Below are positions 44,373-54,500 of a DNA stretch of 64,000 nt, in pieces. The notes beneath the pieces are model-generated. The model did not search any database and was not told where the DNA came from. It saw nothing but the letters and a program-made list of their open reading frames with translations. Both the position numbers and the translations under genes were made by a program. The stretch's first letter is position 1. Each line of letters starts with the position of its first letter. Location: the NCBI GenBank assembly GCA_039028975.1, contig JBCCHB010000022.1, forward strand, positions 65,511 through 129,510. The letters are read 5' to 3'. Source of the DNA: JAHBNG01 sp039028975 (GTDB lineage: Bacteria; Chloroflexota; Anaerolineae; Caldilineales; Caldilineaceae).

Positions 44373-44704
44373 TGGGTATTACTCCTTGACGCCTCGGCCG
44401 GTGCAAAGAAGACCAGCAGTTGTAGATCCTCTTCCACAGAGTGAAAATAGTGTCTGTCTTGGGCAGCCACATAAACAATTGAACCCGGCTGAATATGCTT
44501 CTCGTCACCCGCTACATGAATCTGCCCAGCGCCAGAAACCACATAGTAAACCTCATCTTCACTGTGTGGCTGCTGGGGATCAGTACCTCCGGCGGGTATC
44601 ACATAAAGACCCATACTGAGATCGGGGACACGCAAGAATTCGTGCCACAATTGACCCTTGGCCTGATGCTGTTGCTGAATGTCGACCAGTTCATGAGCGA
44701 TCAT
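44369..44704 (-). CDS. Cupin-domain protein
   Basis: A 111-residue single-domain cupin. The start at 44704 has AAGGAG six bases upstream; an in-frame extension to 44785 is not needed. Cupin motif 1 (PQQPHSEDEVYYVVSGAGQI) with His and Glu ligands and motif 2 (GSIVYVAAQDRHYFHSVE) with His are visible, so a metal site is plausible. It is probably an oxygenase, isomerase or binding protein for a small metabolite. The next gene, coupled by a four-base overlap, is a GNAT acetyltransferase. Confidence 0.88.
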   Translation of the reverse strand: MIAHELVDIQQQHQAKGQLWHEFLRVPDLSMGLYVIPAGGTDPQQPHSEDEVYYVVSGAGQIHVAGDEKHIQPGSIVYVAAQDRHYFHSVEEDLQLLVFFAPAEASRSNTQ

Positions 44705-45078
44705 CGTCTTCTCCTTATTTAAGATAAATCCACAAAACGAGTTCACAATGCTCCCAGCACCAGGGACGCAAGTTTGGCTTCCCAACTAGGTTCTGCTAGT
44801 GGCCGTGAAGTCGGTAATTTGTACTCAGCTCTGTATGAAAACCGAAATTTGGTCTCTCCTATAAGGGCTGCAGAAAACTCCGGTTTACAAAGCGACCACA
44901 GTATATATTCTCTGAATTTGCTTAAGAAGTAATCTGAAAAGGGCATGAGCATGTCATTCTGCTTGGTTACAGTTGCGAAGCAACCTAGAGCGGAGCGAGT
45001 GAAGAATCTGCATTTTGCGGTACAACTATCGTGAGATTCTTCGTCATAGGCTCATCAAAATGGCTTCACAGACAGCAT
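44705..45078. other. 374-bp spacer filled by repeats
   Basis: No gene is visible. The gap holds a long family A element (44819-44905) and a family D-like element (about 44953-45052; TGTCATTCTG to AGATTCTTCG). Confidence 0.55.
44819..44905 (+). repeat. Miniature inverted repeat, family A, long form
   Basis: GTACTCAGCTCTGTATGAAA to GCGACCACAGTATA, about 87 bp, with an internal segment TTTGGTCTCTCCTATAAGGG lacking in short copies; a similar segment recurs at 46512-46530. Confidence 0.6.
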
Positions 45079-46275
45079 CTAAGCAGTTTCTGCCGTAGCT
45101 TCTTGAATTGCCTCAGCAATCACCTGAACAGCATGGTCCAAGGTTGACTCATCTACCATGGTAAAATTCAACCGCATGGTAGAAAGCCCCGTCTCTGGCT
45201 GTGCAAAGAAGTACTTGCCAGGGACAAAAGCCGTTCCCTTCTCGACAGATGACCAGTAAACAGCTTCCGCATCCAGCCCCTCTGGACCTATAACCCAAAC
45301 AAACATGCCCCCTTCTGGCCTGGACCAAATAAAATCTTGGGGGAAATGTTGGGTTAGTGCTTGCAACAACGCTTCCTGGCGAGGACGATAGAGTTCGATA
45401 ATGGTCGCCAATTGTTCAGGCAAGTGACCGCCTGTCAGATACTCTACCGCCAATGCCTGATTGAGTGTGCTTGTATGTAGATCAACACCCTGTTTGGCTA
45501 CGACCAACCACGGACGTAACCATTCTGGTGCCACACAGAAGCCAATCCGCAGCCCCGGTGCAAAGACCTTGGAAAGGGTTGATGAGTAGATCACCTGCTC
45601 TGGTGCAAAGGACCAAACGGGCGGCAGAGCATGGCCCCGATAACGAAGCGCGCTGTAGGGATCGTCTTCTAGCAGCAGGCAGTTGTACGTTTGCAGCAGT
45701 TGACCAATCGCCCGGCGGCGTGCCAGTGAGAGAGTGTAGCCAGTCGGGTTTTGAAAGGTAGGGGTCAGGTAGATGAGCTTAACCGCTTCGGTCTTCAACA
45801 CCTCTTCCAGTGCTTCTGGAATCATCCCCTCTTCATCAGTTGATACCGTGCGGTAGCGTGGTTCATATGGCGCAAAAGCCGAGAGCGCCCCAAGATAGGT
45901 CGGCTCCTCTGTTACAATAATGTCCCCCGGTGAGATGACCATCTTGGCCACCGTGTCCAGAACAGACTGGGAGCCGCTAAAGATCAAAATCTCTTCGGCA
46001 GAGGCCTGCACGCTCTGCTGAGCTAAGTAGTCACTCAAGGCGACCCGCAAAGGTTCAAACCCTTCTGTAGCGTCATATTGGAGGGCCTGCGCGCCATATT
46101 TGGCCATCACTGTACCGAAGATCTCATCCATACGCTCGGTTGGAAAACTTTCTGGGGCTGGGATGCCACCAGCCAGGGATATCATACCTGGTTTGGAAAC
46201 AACTTTAAGAATTTCCCGAATTGCGTTGGATTGCATATGGCGGGTTCGGGTAGCCAGCCGGGGATCGGTTAACAT
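45079..46275 (-). CDS. PLP-dependent aminotransferase (2-aminoadipate/LysN-type class I)
   Basis: A 398-residue fold-type I aminotransferase. Asn176 is in TPTFQNPTGYT, the PLP Asp is in LLLEDDPYSAL, and Lys236 is in YSSTLSKVFAPGLRIGF; the C-terminal Arg for substrate carboxylate is in MRLNFTMV. Related to 2-aminoadipate aminotransferase (LysN). AGGAGC precedes the ATG. A MocR-type gene with the same aminotransferase fold follows on the same strand after about 390 bp. The two may have arisen by duplication or share a pathway. Confidence 0.9.
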   Translation of the reverse strand: MLTDPRLATRTRHMQSNAIREILKVVSKPGMISLAGGIPAPESFPTERMDEIFGTVMAKYGAQALQYDATEGFEPLRVALSDYLAQQSVQASAEEILIFSGSQSVLDTVAKMVISPGDIIVTEEPTYLGALSAFAPYEPRYRTVSTDEEGMIPEALEEVLKTEAVKLIYLTPTFQNPTGYTLSLARRRAIGQLLQTYNCLLLEDDPYSALRYRGHALPPVWSFAPEQVIYSSTLSKVFAPGLRIGFCVAPEWLRPWLVVAKQGVDLHTSTLNQALAVEYLTGGHLPEQLATIIELYRPRQEALLQALTQHFPQDFIWSRPEGGMFVWVIGPEGLDAEAVYWSSVEKGTAFVPGKYFFAQPETGLSTMRLNFTMVDESTLDHAVQVIAEAIQEATAETA

Positions 46276-46390
46276 AGCATGCTCCTATTCTTGGAAACAG
46301 TGTACTATAGACATCCAGAAAAAGATTTTCCATTTTTCGCCAAGAAACCAGTTGGGTCAACGAAGTAAAAATCCGGAAAGTCTTTTTCTT

Positions 46391-46455
46391 AAAAGCTATA
46401 CGAGCGAGAATTTAATAAAACAAATCGAAGATCTCTCGGGTACTTGAGATGACAA
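46391..46455 (-). repeat. Family D repeat fragment (reverse)
   Basis: Reverse copy of the sequence at 43547-43610, sharing about 26 of 28 bases at the TGTCATCT end and TTTTATTA-ATTCTCG further on. Confidence 0.55.
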
Positions 46456-46496
46456 GCCGACGTTTTAGATTTTATTTGATCGTGATTCCTTCGCTC

Positions 46497-46567
46497 CCTT
46501 TCAACCCGTACTTTGGTCTCTCTAGTAGAGCAAAGGAACACTACAGTTTTGAAATCCACCGCAGTAG
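46497..46567 (+). repeat. Family A repeat, partial long form
   Basis: Contains TTTGGTCTCTCTAGTAGAGC and ends CCACCGCAGTAGA; the left arm is eroded. Confidence 0.4.
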
Positions 46568-46604
46568 ACGTGATGCATGCACTAAGGACCCCGGACCTGG
46601 ACCT

Positions 46605-46657
46605 GGACCACGGACTCTGGACCACGGACTCTGGACCACAGACTCTGGACCTGGACC
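46605..46657. repeat. Heptanucleotide tandem repeat GGACCAC/GGACTCT
   Basis: GGACCAC GGACTCT GGACCAC GGACTCT GGACCAC AGACTCT GGACCTG GACC: three 14-bp double heptads in tandem, flanked by more GGACC-type units from 46587. It lies just after the stop codon of the MocR gene. Confidence 0.8.
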
Positions 46658-46667
46658 AACCAACCAT

Positions 46668-48173
46668 CTACACAAGTGGCGTCCAGTCATAAATCTTATC
46701 AGCTTCGGCGTTTCCTTTTGCAAGCCGTTCCGAAATTAATTCACCTAATAGCTCTATTCCGGCGCGAATTCCTTCTTCATTCTGGCTGCTAAACGTCAAG
46801 CGTAGGTGAAGCTCTCGGCTTGGGTGAACCAAGAAGACTTCTCCAGGGGCGAGGGCTAGCCGATGCTCCAAGGCTGCACGATGGACGTCCCGCAGGGCGT
46901 GGGTGCGCGGAAGCGTAAGCCAGCAGCAGAAACCACCTGCTGGCTCAGTCCAAGTGATTTCCTCTGGCATGTAGCGCCGCAGAGCAAATAAGAGGGCGTC
47001 TCGACGGCGGCGGTAGATAGGAATGGTGCGTTTGAGATGGCGCTGGAGGCCCTTATCTTGTAAGAATGTAGCCAAGGCTCGCTGTAAAAATGTGGGGCTA
47101 CAAAGATCCGTCGCTCGCCGGATAGAGAGCAGCCGTCCTTGAAGTGCGTTGGGGGCCACGATGTAACCAACACGCAAGCTAGGCATAAGTACTTTGGACT
47201 CACTACTCACATAGACTACCGAGTCATTCGTATCTAGGCTGCGCAGGGGCAAGGGAGGAGGGGTATCATAAGCAAGCCGTGCATAGATATCATCCTCGAC
47301 GATTAAAATACCGTAGCGTTCTGCCAGCTCCAAAACCGCTTTGCGCCTCTCCATGGTTGCGCAGATGCCAGTCGGGTTCTGATAGGTTGGAGATGTGTAA
47401 AAGAAGCGTGGCCGATGAAGCTGTATGGCGCGCTCCAAGGCATCAAGTTGGGGTCCCTCTTGATCTAGAGCAATTCCAACTGGCTGAATTCGCTGCTCTT
47501 TTAAAATGTGTAGAAAGCCCAAATAAGTCGGCTGTTCTACAAGAACCACATCCCCTGCCTGAGCCAACGCCTGGACTACCATGGAGAGAGCATGGGTAGT
47601 CCCTGCCGTCACAATGATCTCATCCGGGGTGGCATGAATATGGCGTTGCTTCAACATGGAGGCGATCTCAACGCGTAACATGGGATCGCCCTGAGGAGAA
47701 CCATACCCAACCAGAGAAGTCCAATCACTCTGAAGGGATAGAATGGCCCCCCAAAATTCCTCTGTAGGAAAGAGTTTGGGGTCGGGAGCACCTACAGCCA
47801 TAGAACGCATTCCGGCCATAGGTTCAGTCTCCAACTGCTGAAGCTGAATCATGTCATTGATCACCGAGTCAGGTGTTGGGCGCTGATCACCCAAAGTGGT
47901 AATCGATGGTGGAATCGTTTGGGGTCGAACGGCTGCGCTGACAAAGGTCCCGCGCCCAATAGTTGCTTCTACCCACCCTTCGCTCTGGAGTTCACCATAA
48001 GCATTTTGGATAGTCAGGCGCGTCACTTGTAGCTGCCGGGCCAACTGGCGTACAGTTGGGAGTTGCGCCGTGGCTGGCAATCGCCCATCGCAGATCTGAA
48101 CTTTGATCTGCTCCGCAATCTGTAAGTAAAGCGCTTGGCTTGATGAACGTTCGAGATGGAGTATTAGGGACAT
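46668..48173 (-). CDS. MocR/PdxR-type GntR regulator with aminotransferase domain
   Basis: A 501-residue MocR regulator. The N-terminal GntR winged helix reads ALYLQIAEQIKVQICDGRLP then TVRQLARQLQVTRLTIQNAY. The C-terminal fold-type I domain has NPTGICATMERRKAV, VEDDIYARL and the Lys in YVSSESKVLMPSLRVGY. Such proteins use PLP or an aldimine as ligand to control PLP, GABA or amino-acid genes. The start at 48173 is favoured: TTGAAT-17-TACAAT ends six bases before it, so the mRNA is leaderless. The promoter holds ATTGT and ACAAT as inverted half-sites, suggesting autoregulation. Confidence 0.92.
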   Translation of the reverse strand: MSLILHLERSSSQALYLQIAEQIKVQICDGRLPATAQLPTVRQLARQLQVTRLTIQNAYGELQSEGWVEATIGRGTFVSAAVRPQTIPPSITTLGDQRPTPDSVINDMIQLQQLETEPMAGMRSMAVGAPDPKLFPTEEFWGAILSLQSDWTSLVGYGSPQGDPMLRVEIASMLKQRHIHATPDEIIVTAGTTHALSMVVQALAQAGDVVLVEQPTYLGFLHILKEQRIQPVGIALDQEGPQLDALERAIQLHRPRFFYTSPTYQNPTGICATMERRKAVLELAERYGILIVEDDIYARLAYDTPPPLPLRSLDTNDSVVYVSSESKVLMPSLRVGYIVAPNALQGRLLSIRRATDLCSPTFLQRALATFLQDKGLQRHLKRTIPIYRRRRDALLFALRRYMPEEITWTEPAGGFCCWLTLPRTHALRDVHRAALEHRLALAPGEVFLVHPSRELHLRLTFSSQNEEGIRAGIELLGELISERLAKGNAEADKIYDWTPLV

Positions 48174-48179
48174 GTCGCT

Positions 48180-48208
48180 ATTGTATCGCGACAATTATCA
48201 GAATTCAA
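48180..48208 (-). promoter_or_regulatory. Promoter for leaderless MocR mRNA
   Basis: TTGAAT, 17-bp spacer, TACAAT, then six bases to ATG at 48173. ATTGTCGCGATACAAT across the -10 is an inverted pair (ATTGT/ACAAT), a possible autoregulatory operator. Spacing matches the antitoxin promoter at 16857-16885. Confidence 0.6.
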
Positions 48209-48314
48209 GAGACAATCAGTAGAGGAGGGGCGAGACAATCTGTTCGCACCATTCGACCTTTGGATATGGAACATATTCCACAATTTGAATGATTCCCGAA
48301 ATTTACTATCGTGT

Positions 48315-48349
48315 TATACTGCGGTCGTTTTCAAACAGAATTCAGTATA
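48315..48349 (-). repeat. Miniature inverted repeat, family A, short form
   Basis: Reverse-strand TATACTGAATTCTG to CGACCGCAGTATA, with perfect six-base TATACT/AGTATA ends. Confidence 0.6.
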
Positions 48350-48364
48350 AGATGAACACAAAGC

Positions 48365-50074
48365 TCACCTGGCAAGGGGTAAGTAAAGATGGGGAGTCAG
48401 ACTCTGCGATGGGACAACAGAGATTGCTACGGTAGTTGTTTCACCGCTACGAGTCACAATTCGAGGCAGTGGGTCTTGTCCTACAGGTTCAAAGTAAGGG
48501 AAATCATCAAAGCGCACAACAACCTCGTATGCCCCAGGAAGAAGATCAGGAAATAGAGCAAGCCCGTCGGCATTGGTACGCAGTTGACTCAGCACCTCTG
48601 ACTCTTTCATTAACTTCACCAGCGCATTAGGGATCCCCCCCTCATCGCTATCCCGTTCTTCATTCTTGTTGGTGTCGTTAAAGATTATCAACTCGACCTT
48701 GGCTAATGCACGCACAGTTATGGAAACTTGATTGCTCGCTTCAACAGATACAACGCTTGCCCGATTGCTGCTTGGATCCCCTGTAAATCCTATCCAATGC
48801 CCTGTTACAGTAGTTGTCGTTATCGCCTCTTGGGTTGTAGTAACAAGAATTGATTGGCCTGGTGGGACTACATAGGGAGTACTATCAAAAATAATGCGCT
48901 CTGGCTCCAAAATGTCATCGCTCACTTTATGGTGGGTTAGGGTAATACCACCTGTGTTTGTCATAAAGTGACACAGTACAATTTCTGCACCAGAAAATAC
49001 GGAGACGGAATCGCTTTCTGCACACAAACCTCGATCGGTACCTACTGTGTAAGAAAATGCTAATCTAGGAATGCCAATGTGAGCAGAGATAGAACTGGGT
49101 GTACTTAAGTGAGTACCTCCCAAGTCTGCTGGCAGTTGCTCGAATGTGGCTTGCCACCTGATTGTTTTCTGCATAGAAGCGGTGACGACAGTGGTAACCG
49201 AAATACCTAGGTCTAAGTAGGTCACCTGCTGCCCCGGTGTAAATTCATAGAGAAACTCGCCGATTAACTGATCCGAATGGATATCACTAAGTCTGTGGCG
49301 CGTTAGAATTAGGTCGGTGTTATTGATCAGGGTATGACATTCATTGGCAATTGAGTCAATGCGGGCAGCAAGATGCTGGACTGGTTCACAGGATTCGTCG
49401 TCTACTCTAATACCAGGGAACACGACTAGTTCATCTACATAAACCTTGGCAGTATCAGTAGCCGCTACCCGCAGATTCCCTGATTCATCAAATACCGACC
49501 ACGTTCCCATGTTGGTGGCCGTCTCTGAAATTGGGGTTGTGACGGTCACCAATACAGCCGAGCCGGGAGCTAAAGGATATGGTTTTGCTGGAATTAGGTT
49601 GCCGAGGCGACTATCGTCAACCGTGTGGATACCCAAAGGTTCGCTTCCGCTGTTAAGCACATAGTAGCAGTAAGTTACATCTGTCCCGGCAGTTACATGA
49701 ATGATAGGGGTCTCGGCACACTGATGGCGGTTGAGTCCGACGGTGGCCGTAAGAATCAAGCCCACCCCATCAACGAGCCGAGCGCGCTGGGACAGGACGC
49801 TCGATAGATCCGGTCCTGCCAAGCCATCTGCATGTTCTACTCGTTTGGATCTGGCAGGCCGAATACCGCCTGTTGTCCAAGGGGGTGCAGTCCAAGTTTT
49901 GTTGGGTAAGGTTGATTCGTTAAATGGTTGAAGATTTTGGGGTTGGGTTGTTTGGCTTTGTAAAGCACCGCCTTGGCTAGACGCACCAAGAAGTAAAAAT
50001 AGGAGCAAACCCATGCTGATTATTGCGGCCCATACTGCTCCCCATATGGTTCCAGTGAATTTGAATGAATACAT
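48365..50074 (-). CDS. Secreted SdrD-like beta-sandwich protein with YLP tail
   Basis: A 569-residue protein. The N-terminal signal helix is AAIISMGLLLFLLLGASS. Beta-rich repeats at about 100-230 and 270-430 include paired Cys and ITVTAT-like strands, possibly conserved-repeat (DUF11-like) or Ig-like domains. The last 100 residues form an SdrD-B-like domain (LIIFNDTNKNEERDSDEGGI, then GLALFPDLLPGAYEVVVRF). It ends HLYLPLAR, the shared C-terminal tail. Third gene of the run headed by the RSH-like protein, with 34 bp after the ATPase stop. Presumably a surface protein; the link between it and the cytoplasmic proteins is only by position. Confidence 0.75.
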   Translation of the reverse strand: MYSFKFTGTIWGAVWAAIISMGLLLFLLLGASSQGGALQSQTTQPQNLQPFNESTLPNKTWTAPPWTTGGIRPARSKRVEHADGLAGPDLSSVLSQRARLVDGVGLILTATVGLNRHQCAETPIIHVTAGTDVTYCYYVLNSGSEPLGIHTVDDSRLGNLIPAKPYPLAPGSAVLVTVTTPISETATNMGTWSVFDESGNLRVAATDTAKVYVDELVVFPGIRVDDESCEPVQHLAARIDSIANECHTLINNTDLILTRHRLSDIHSDQLIGEFLYEFTPGQQVTYLDLGISVTTVVTASMQKTIRWQATFEQLPADLGGTHLSTPSSISAHIGIPRLAFSYTVGTDRGLCAESDSVSVFSGAEIVLCHFMTNTGGITLTHHKVSDDILEPERIIFDSTPYVVPPGQSILVTTTQEAITTTTVTGHWIGFTGDPSSNRASVVSVEASNQVSITVRALAKVELIIFNDTNKNEERDSDEGGIPNALVKLMKESEVLSQLRTNADGLALFPDLLPGAYEVVVRFDDFPYFEPVGQDPLPRIVTRSGETTTVAISVVPSQSLTPHLYLPLAR

Positions 50075-50108
50075 GGCTCAATGATGTCTTAATCAAAGGT
50101 ATTCTTAC

Positions 50109-51488
50109 TTATGCAGGAACAAATCGGTATCCACGGCCTCGATCATTTTCTATTACACCATATGGTGCATCATCTTCTTCTAACTGAAGACGTAATCGGC
50201 GAATTGCCTCTTGAACTCGACGGGTGGACGCATCGGGACGTTTCCATACATCCGTAAGAAGCTGTTCTGCCGAGACAACTTTATGGCTATGGGCTTCGAA
50301 GTAGCGCAGTAAGGCACTCTCTATTTTGGTCAATCGCTTATAAATATCGGCCTCGCCGGCATGAGGCATTAGCGTTACAAAGGGTGTAGAGGGATTCTCT
50401 GCCACCCCCACCTTGCTCCGGATAAACTCACTAAAGAGGGGGGAAAAGATCTGATATCCGTCTGCTGACACGCGCAAGATAGCCTGATTGATCAACCAAT
50501 TGGCCGTTGAAAAATGCTCCCGCCCAATCTGGCTGATGGCCAAAGGAGAATCGATAAGACGGTTTAATAGCTTCAGGACAATGTCGCCTTTAACCGGTGG
50601 CGGAGGGGCTTGAACTTTGCGCCAAAGCGTAGCAAAGAGCAATCGCCCATGTTCAGCCAATCGTAGCCGAATAAAGGGGAGTATTTCGTCTGCCAGCCCC
50701 TCTTCATTTTCTACATTATTCTGAGGGAACATCTGCTCAATCTCTAATAGTATATCGTCAATACGCCGTAATAGAAAAGGATGAGCACCCGTTATTGCCA
50801 AGAGCGGCTCTTTCATTTTGGAAATCATCGGGTACGTTTCAGCGTATACGTCCAGCCAGTTTATAGCCGCCTCTGGTTCTATAAGGCCAATAAAGACCTG
50901 AGTCATCACATTAAAGAGCGGTGATGCAGCCAGATCTCTATCGAGATCGTGGAGAGGCTGCTCGGTTGCAACCACCATACCCAACTCCATAGTTAATGGA
51001 CGCAACTCATCCACGGCATCCATTGAAATCAATTGCCTCTCAAAGACGCTATCAAAGTTATCAAAGAGCAGAATTAGTCGGTAATCCATCTCTTTGAGTT
51101 CCCGAGCAACCGTCCACAGGCGCCGACCCATTCCTGGCTGAGCCTCAATTTCGCGCCACGTCAATTCGATCCGTTCCTTCTCTTGTAACTGTTGAACCAA
51201 AACTGTATAGACGTGAAGCAGTAGATTCTCTTGAGCATCCTGATAGTCACAATCAATCAAAATAGTGATCAATCGTCCAGCATCCTCAAAAAAAGATGGA
51301 CGCCAATCGGTCATTTGGTGGCTGTGAAATGGGCCTAACTCCGATGCCAGATACCGGATGATCTTACTTTTGCCGCATAATTTAGAACCGACTAATGAAA
51401 AGCTAGACGGCTGGGGGGCAAGAACCCCCTGTACAATGTCCCGCATAATACGTTCGCGGCCAAAAAATAAACTTTCTATGGCATTCAT
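50109..51488 (-). CDS. P-loop (STAND/AAA) ATPase with C-terminal OmpR-type DNA-binding domain
   Basis: A 459-residue protein, start set at 51488 by AAGGA six bases upstream. Walker A is VGSKLCGKS at about 33-41 and Walker B is LILLFDNFDSVF (Asp143). The ATPase module continues with GAHPFLLRRIDDIL, a sensor-like segment, and a winged region. The C-terminal 75 residues (AEQLLTDVWKRP, then TRRVQEAIRRLRLQL and GRGYRFVPA) are a Trans_reg_C (OmpR/PhoB) wHTH. It begins 58 bp after the RSH-like gene and may be its transcriptional output. Target genes are unknown. Confidence 0.85.
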   Translation of the reverse strand: MNAIESLFFGRERIMRDIVQGVLAPQPSSFSLVGSKLCGKSKIIRYLASELGPFHSHQMTDWRPSFFEDAGRLITILIDCDYQDAQENLLLHVYTVLVQQLQEKERIELTWREIEAQPGMGRRLWTVARELKEMDYRLILLFDNFDSVFERQLISMDAVDELRPLTMELGMVVATEQPLHDLDRDLAASPLFNVMTQVFIGLIEPEAAINWLDVYAETYPMISKMKEPLLAITGAHPFLLRRIDDILLEIEQMFPQNNVENEEGLADEILPFIRLRLAEHGRLLFATLWRKVQAPPPPVKGDIVLKLLNRLIDSPLAISQIGREHFSTANWLINQAILRVSADGYQIFSPLFSEFIRSKVGVAENPSTPFVTLMPHAGEADIYKRLTKIESALLRYFEAHSHKVVSAEQLLTDVWKRPDASTRRVQEAIRRLRLQLEEDDAPYGVIENDRGRGYRFVPA

Positions 51489-51546
51489 ACAGCGTCCTTC
51501 TGAAAGTGAGTAGTGAACAGCTAAATTGTGATTAATCATTCAAAGG

Positions 51547-54500
51547 CTAGCTCATGGAATTTAGTGCTAGCCAATCTTGAAAGAGCAGACTACCAAAACA
51601 CCATTTGTCTTCTTCTACCTGGATGAGGATGTGGCGTTCGCAGAGCTGGTTTAATGTGCTATGGAGACGGGCTGGGGGAATATTTGGATGGGCACCTTTA
51701 ATCTGCGCCCAATCCACAATGGGATGAATGCTTCGATCATCCTGGCGTTGGGCATCCGCCAATAATGCCACCTGGCTACAGACGGCATTGGCCACACCCC
51801 GAATTAGATCAAGCAAGTGAGCAAAAAGGCTCTCATTGGGTGACATAAATTCCATCTCAACATGGGAAATCTCTGGCCAATCAACCTGACGCTTATTGAT
51901 TTGAATCATGTAGGAGACGAGTCTAAAACAGAAGGATTGGATGAGGAAAGGGCTGCCACCGGTCAGGCTGTAAACATAGTCGAGGAGTTCGCTACTAAAT
52001 TCTAGATAATTACGAATGGGCCATTCGATAAGGTGGCGAGCATCTTTATCCGTAAGGGGCAAAAGGGGCATCTTTTCACCTAACTCCATCAATCGCCAAC
52101 TAGGATCTTCAACACCGCCTTGGACCCGTTCTACCATACTGTCATATGCCTGCTGCTGAACCACAATCACATACTTTACGTACGGTTGAGTCGACTGGAC
52201 CAATCCCCGCCACAGTTGAAAGAAGCTTTCATCTAACTTCCCCTGCTGGTGAGCGTCTGTTGTGCGGCTAAATTCATCCAGGAGCAGTACAAGCTTACCC
52301 GTTTCAGGATGACTTTGGGCACCGCGTAAGTATCGTACCAGATGACCACTTGGATCGTGTTCGAACATGGTATGGAGAGGAGATCCAAGCTCTGCGGTAT
52401 ATCCTTCATCACGCAATTCGCTATAGACAGCATTAGCAATTTCAAAAAATATCTCGCCTGTCTCTAAACTGCTCAGCATCTGAAAATCAAGATAGACGGG
52501 GGTAAACTCTTGCTTATCAAGAAAATGATTTTTTAAATGGAGCAGAAGGGATGTCTTGCCAACCCTCTTCTGCCCCAGCAACCAGATGATGCCCACATGT
52601 GCACGCAACCAGTCGCGAACTTCGCTTAACTCTTTGGAACGCCCGAAGAACATCCCTTCGTCAAAGACTGGCATCCTAGAGTAGGGGTTCGCCTGAGCCG
52701 TTGATACTGGCTGAAGGAGATCTTCCCGTTCGGAAAGAGGCAAGCTCATTTGGCGAACTTCGTCAACGGTCCGATTCGGCAGTCGACGCAAGGCATCTGT
52801 AATTTCATCGATTAGCTCGCTGCTGGCCGCTTCCACCACAAAGCGGATAGTTGCCACACCATTGCGAGCGATAGCTTCTGCTTTGTATAAAGTGACCCGT
52901 GGGAGCATAGCGTAGATCTGATTCACGGCATCTCCTAAAATGCCATGTTCATCCAGCACACGCATTTCGATTTGGGCAATAGACTTCAGCTCCGGTTGCA
53001 ATCGCCACTTGATCGGGTGGCTTCCATCCGTATTGCCACCTAACTTAGCACAGTCCAGCCGATGAATCTTGAGTCCAGTGACTACCTCGTTGCGGATGCT
53101 CGGTCGCCCAATGATATCATCACCAGGTTTTGGTTTACAGCATTGGGCCAAATTGAGCTGATGGGGGCGGAGGCGCATCGAGGTGGGGATCTGAACCTGA
53201 CGAATAATTTCATCAGCAAAGAAGGGATGAAAGAGCCGATCTGGGTTCAAACGACCAGCAGAAATCTCGTTCATCAGATCGTCCAATGATGTGATACTAC
53301 GTTTTTGCATCTCTGTTGAGAGGGCTTGGCTGACACGATGATCGGGAATATTGAAGCCATAATGGTCTTCCAATGCTTTTCGTCGAACATCCAGGGCTTT
53401 TTGGGCGTGATAGATACCCTGCCCGTGCCGTTTAAGGTAACGATCAATGTGGGTCTTAGCCCGAGGCGTTCGCGCAGCGTTGAACCAAACACGGGTTGGG
53501 CCAGGGGCCGAAGGATCATGTTCTAGCTCAATCAGATCCAAGTGGTGAAGGACGGTAGCGGGTTCAACCGTCTCTCCATTAATAAAAAAACGACGGCACT
53601 GGGCCGCCAATTCACTATGAACATAATAGGCATAATCAACGACTGTACAGCCGCGATGAAAACGAAAGAGCTCACCCTGAGGGCTGAAGACATAGAGCGT
53701 CTCGGCTAAGCTGCCAATAGGGGCCACATCGATCTGCCGAAACTTCTCTTCTATGTGGGTCCACCATGCGTTGGGCAGATTTGGCTGCTGACTTTTACCC
53801 AAATGGACCGCCGCAACGCCCCAACGATTGATCTCATCCATTTCATATGTGCAAATTTCAAAGTGGATTCTGATCCGTAGGCTTGAGGGTGAGGGTTTAT
53901 CCCGTGTACTCTTTGTAGATAGAGCACTAATTGACGAACTATTTTCAGTAGCTCCTTGGCTGTTGGCATCGATTCCATTTTGAAGGGCATCGGCAGTTAA
54001 TTCAGGGCTATCATCAATATCTCCCCACACAATGGTCTGCAACGTGCGATAGCCATTGCGGCGGCTGTTGCCTATCGAATCATTGACACCGTCTTCCACA
54101 GGGGTAAAGAGACGATGCAGCCAAAATAGCGTTCGATAACATAACTCTTCGTTATCAACCAATACATCAATATAAAGGACAGGCTGGGATTTAAAAGAGA
54201 GTGCGCTTGAGGAGAAGGAGATATTATCGACAGATGGTTTAGAGGAGTAAAAGCGTTTCCGAAAGAGTAGTTGGGCCCAAGAAATAGCTGGGGTAATCTG
54301 CTTACGAATCTGGTTAAAGGCAACCCGACTATTGGCTTCATACAGATCCATCTGTTTGCGAATCTGTTGTTTGCGGGTGGCCACCAACCATTCTTCCAGC
54401 TCTTCGCGTATCTGATACATTCCCAAAAATTCTAGGTATGGGCTAAGCACATGACGAGCGATTTCCGCATATTTGCTTTGGTTGACTAGCGGATTACTTT

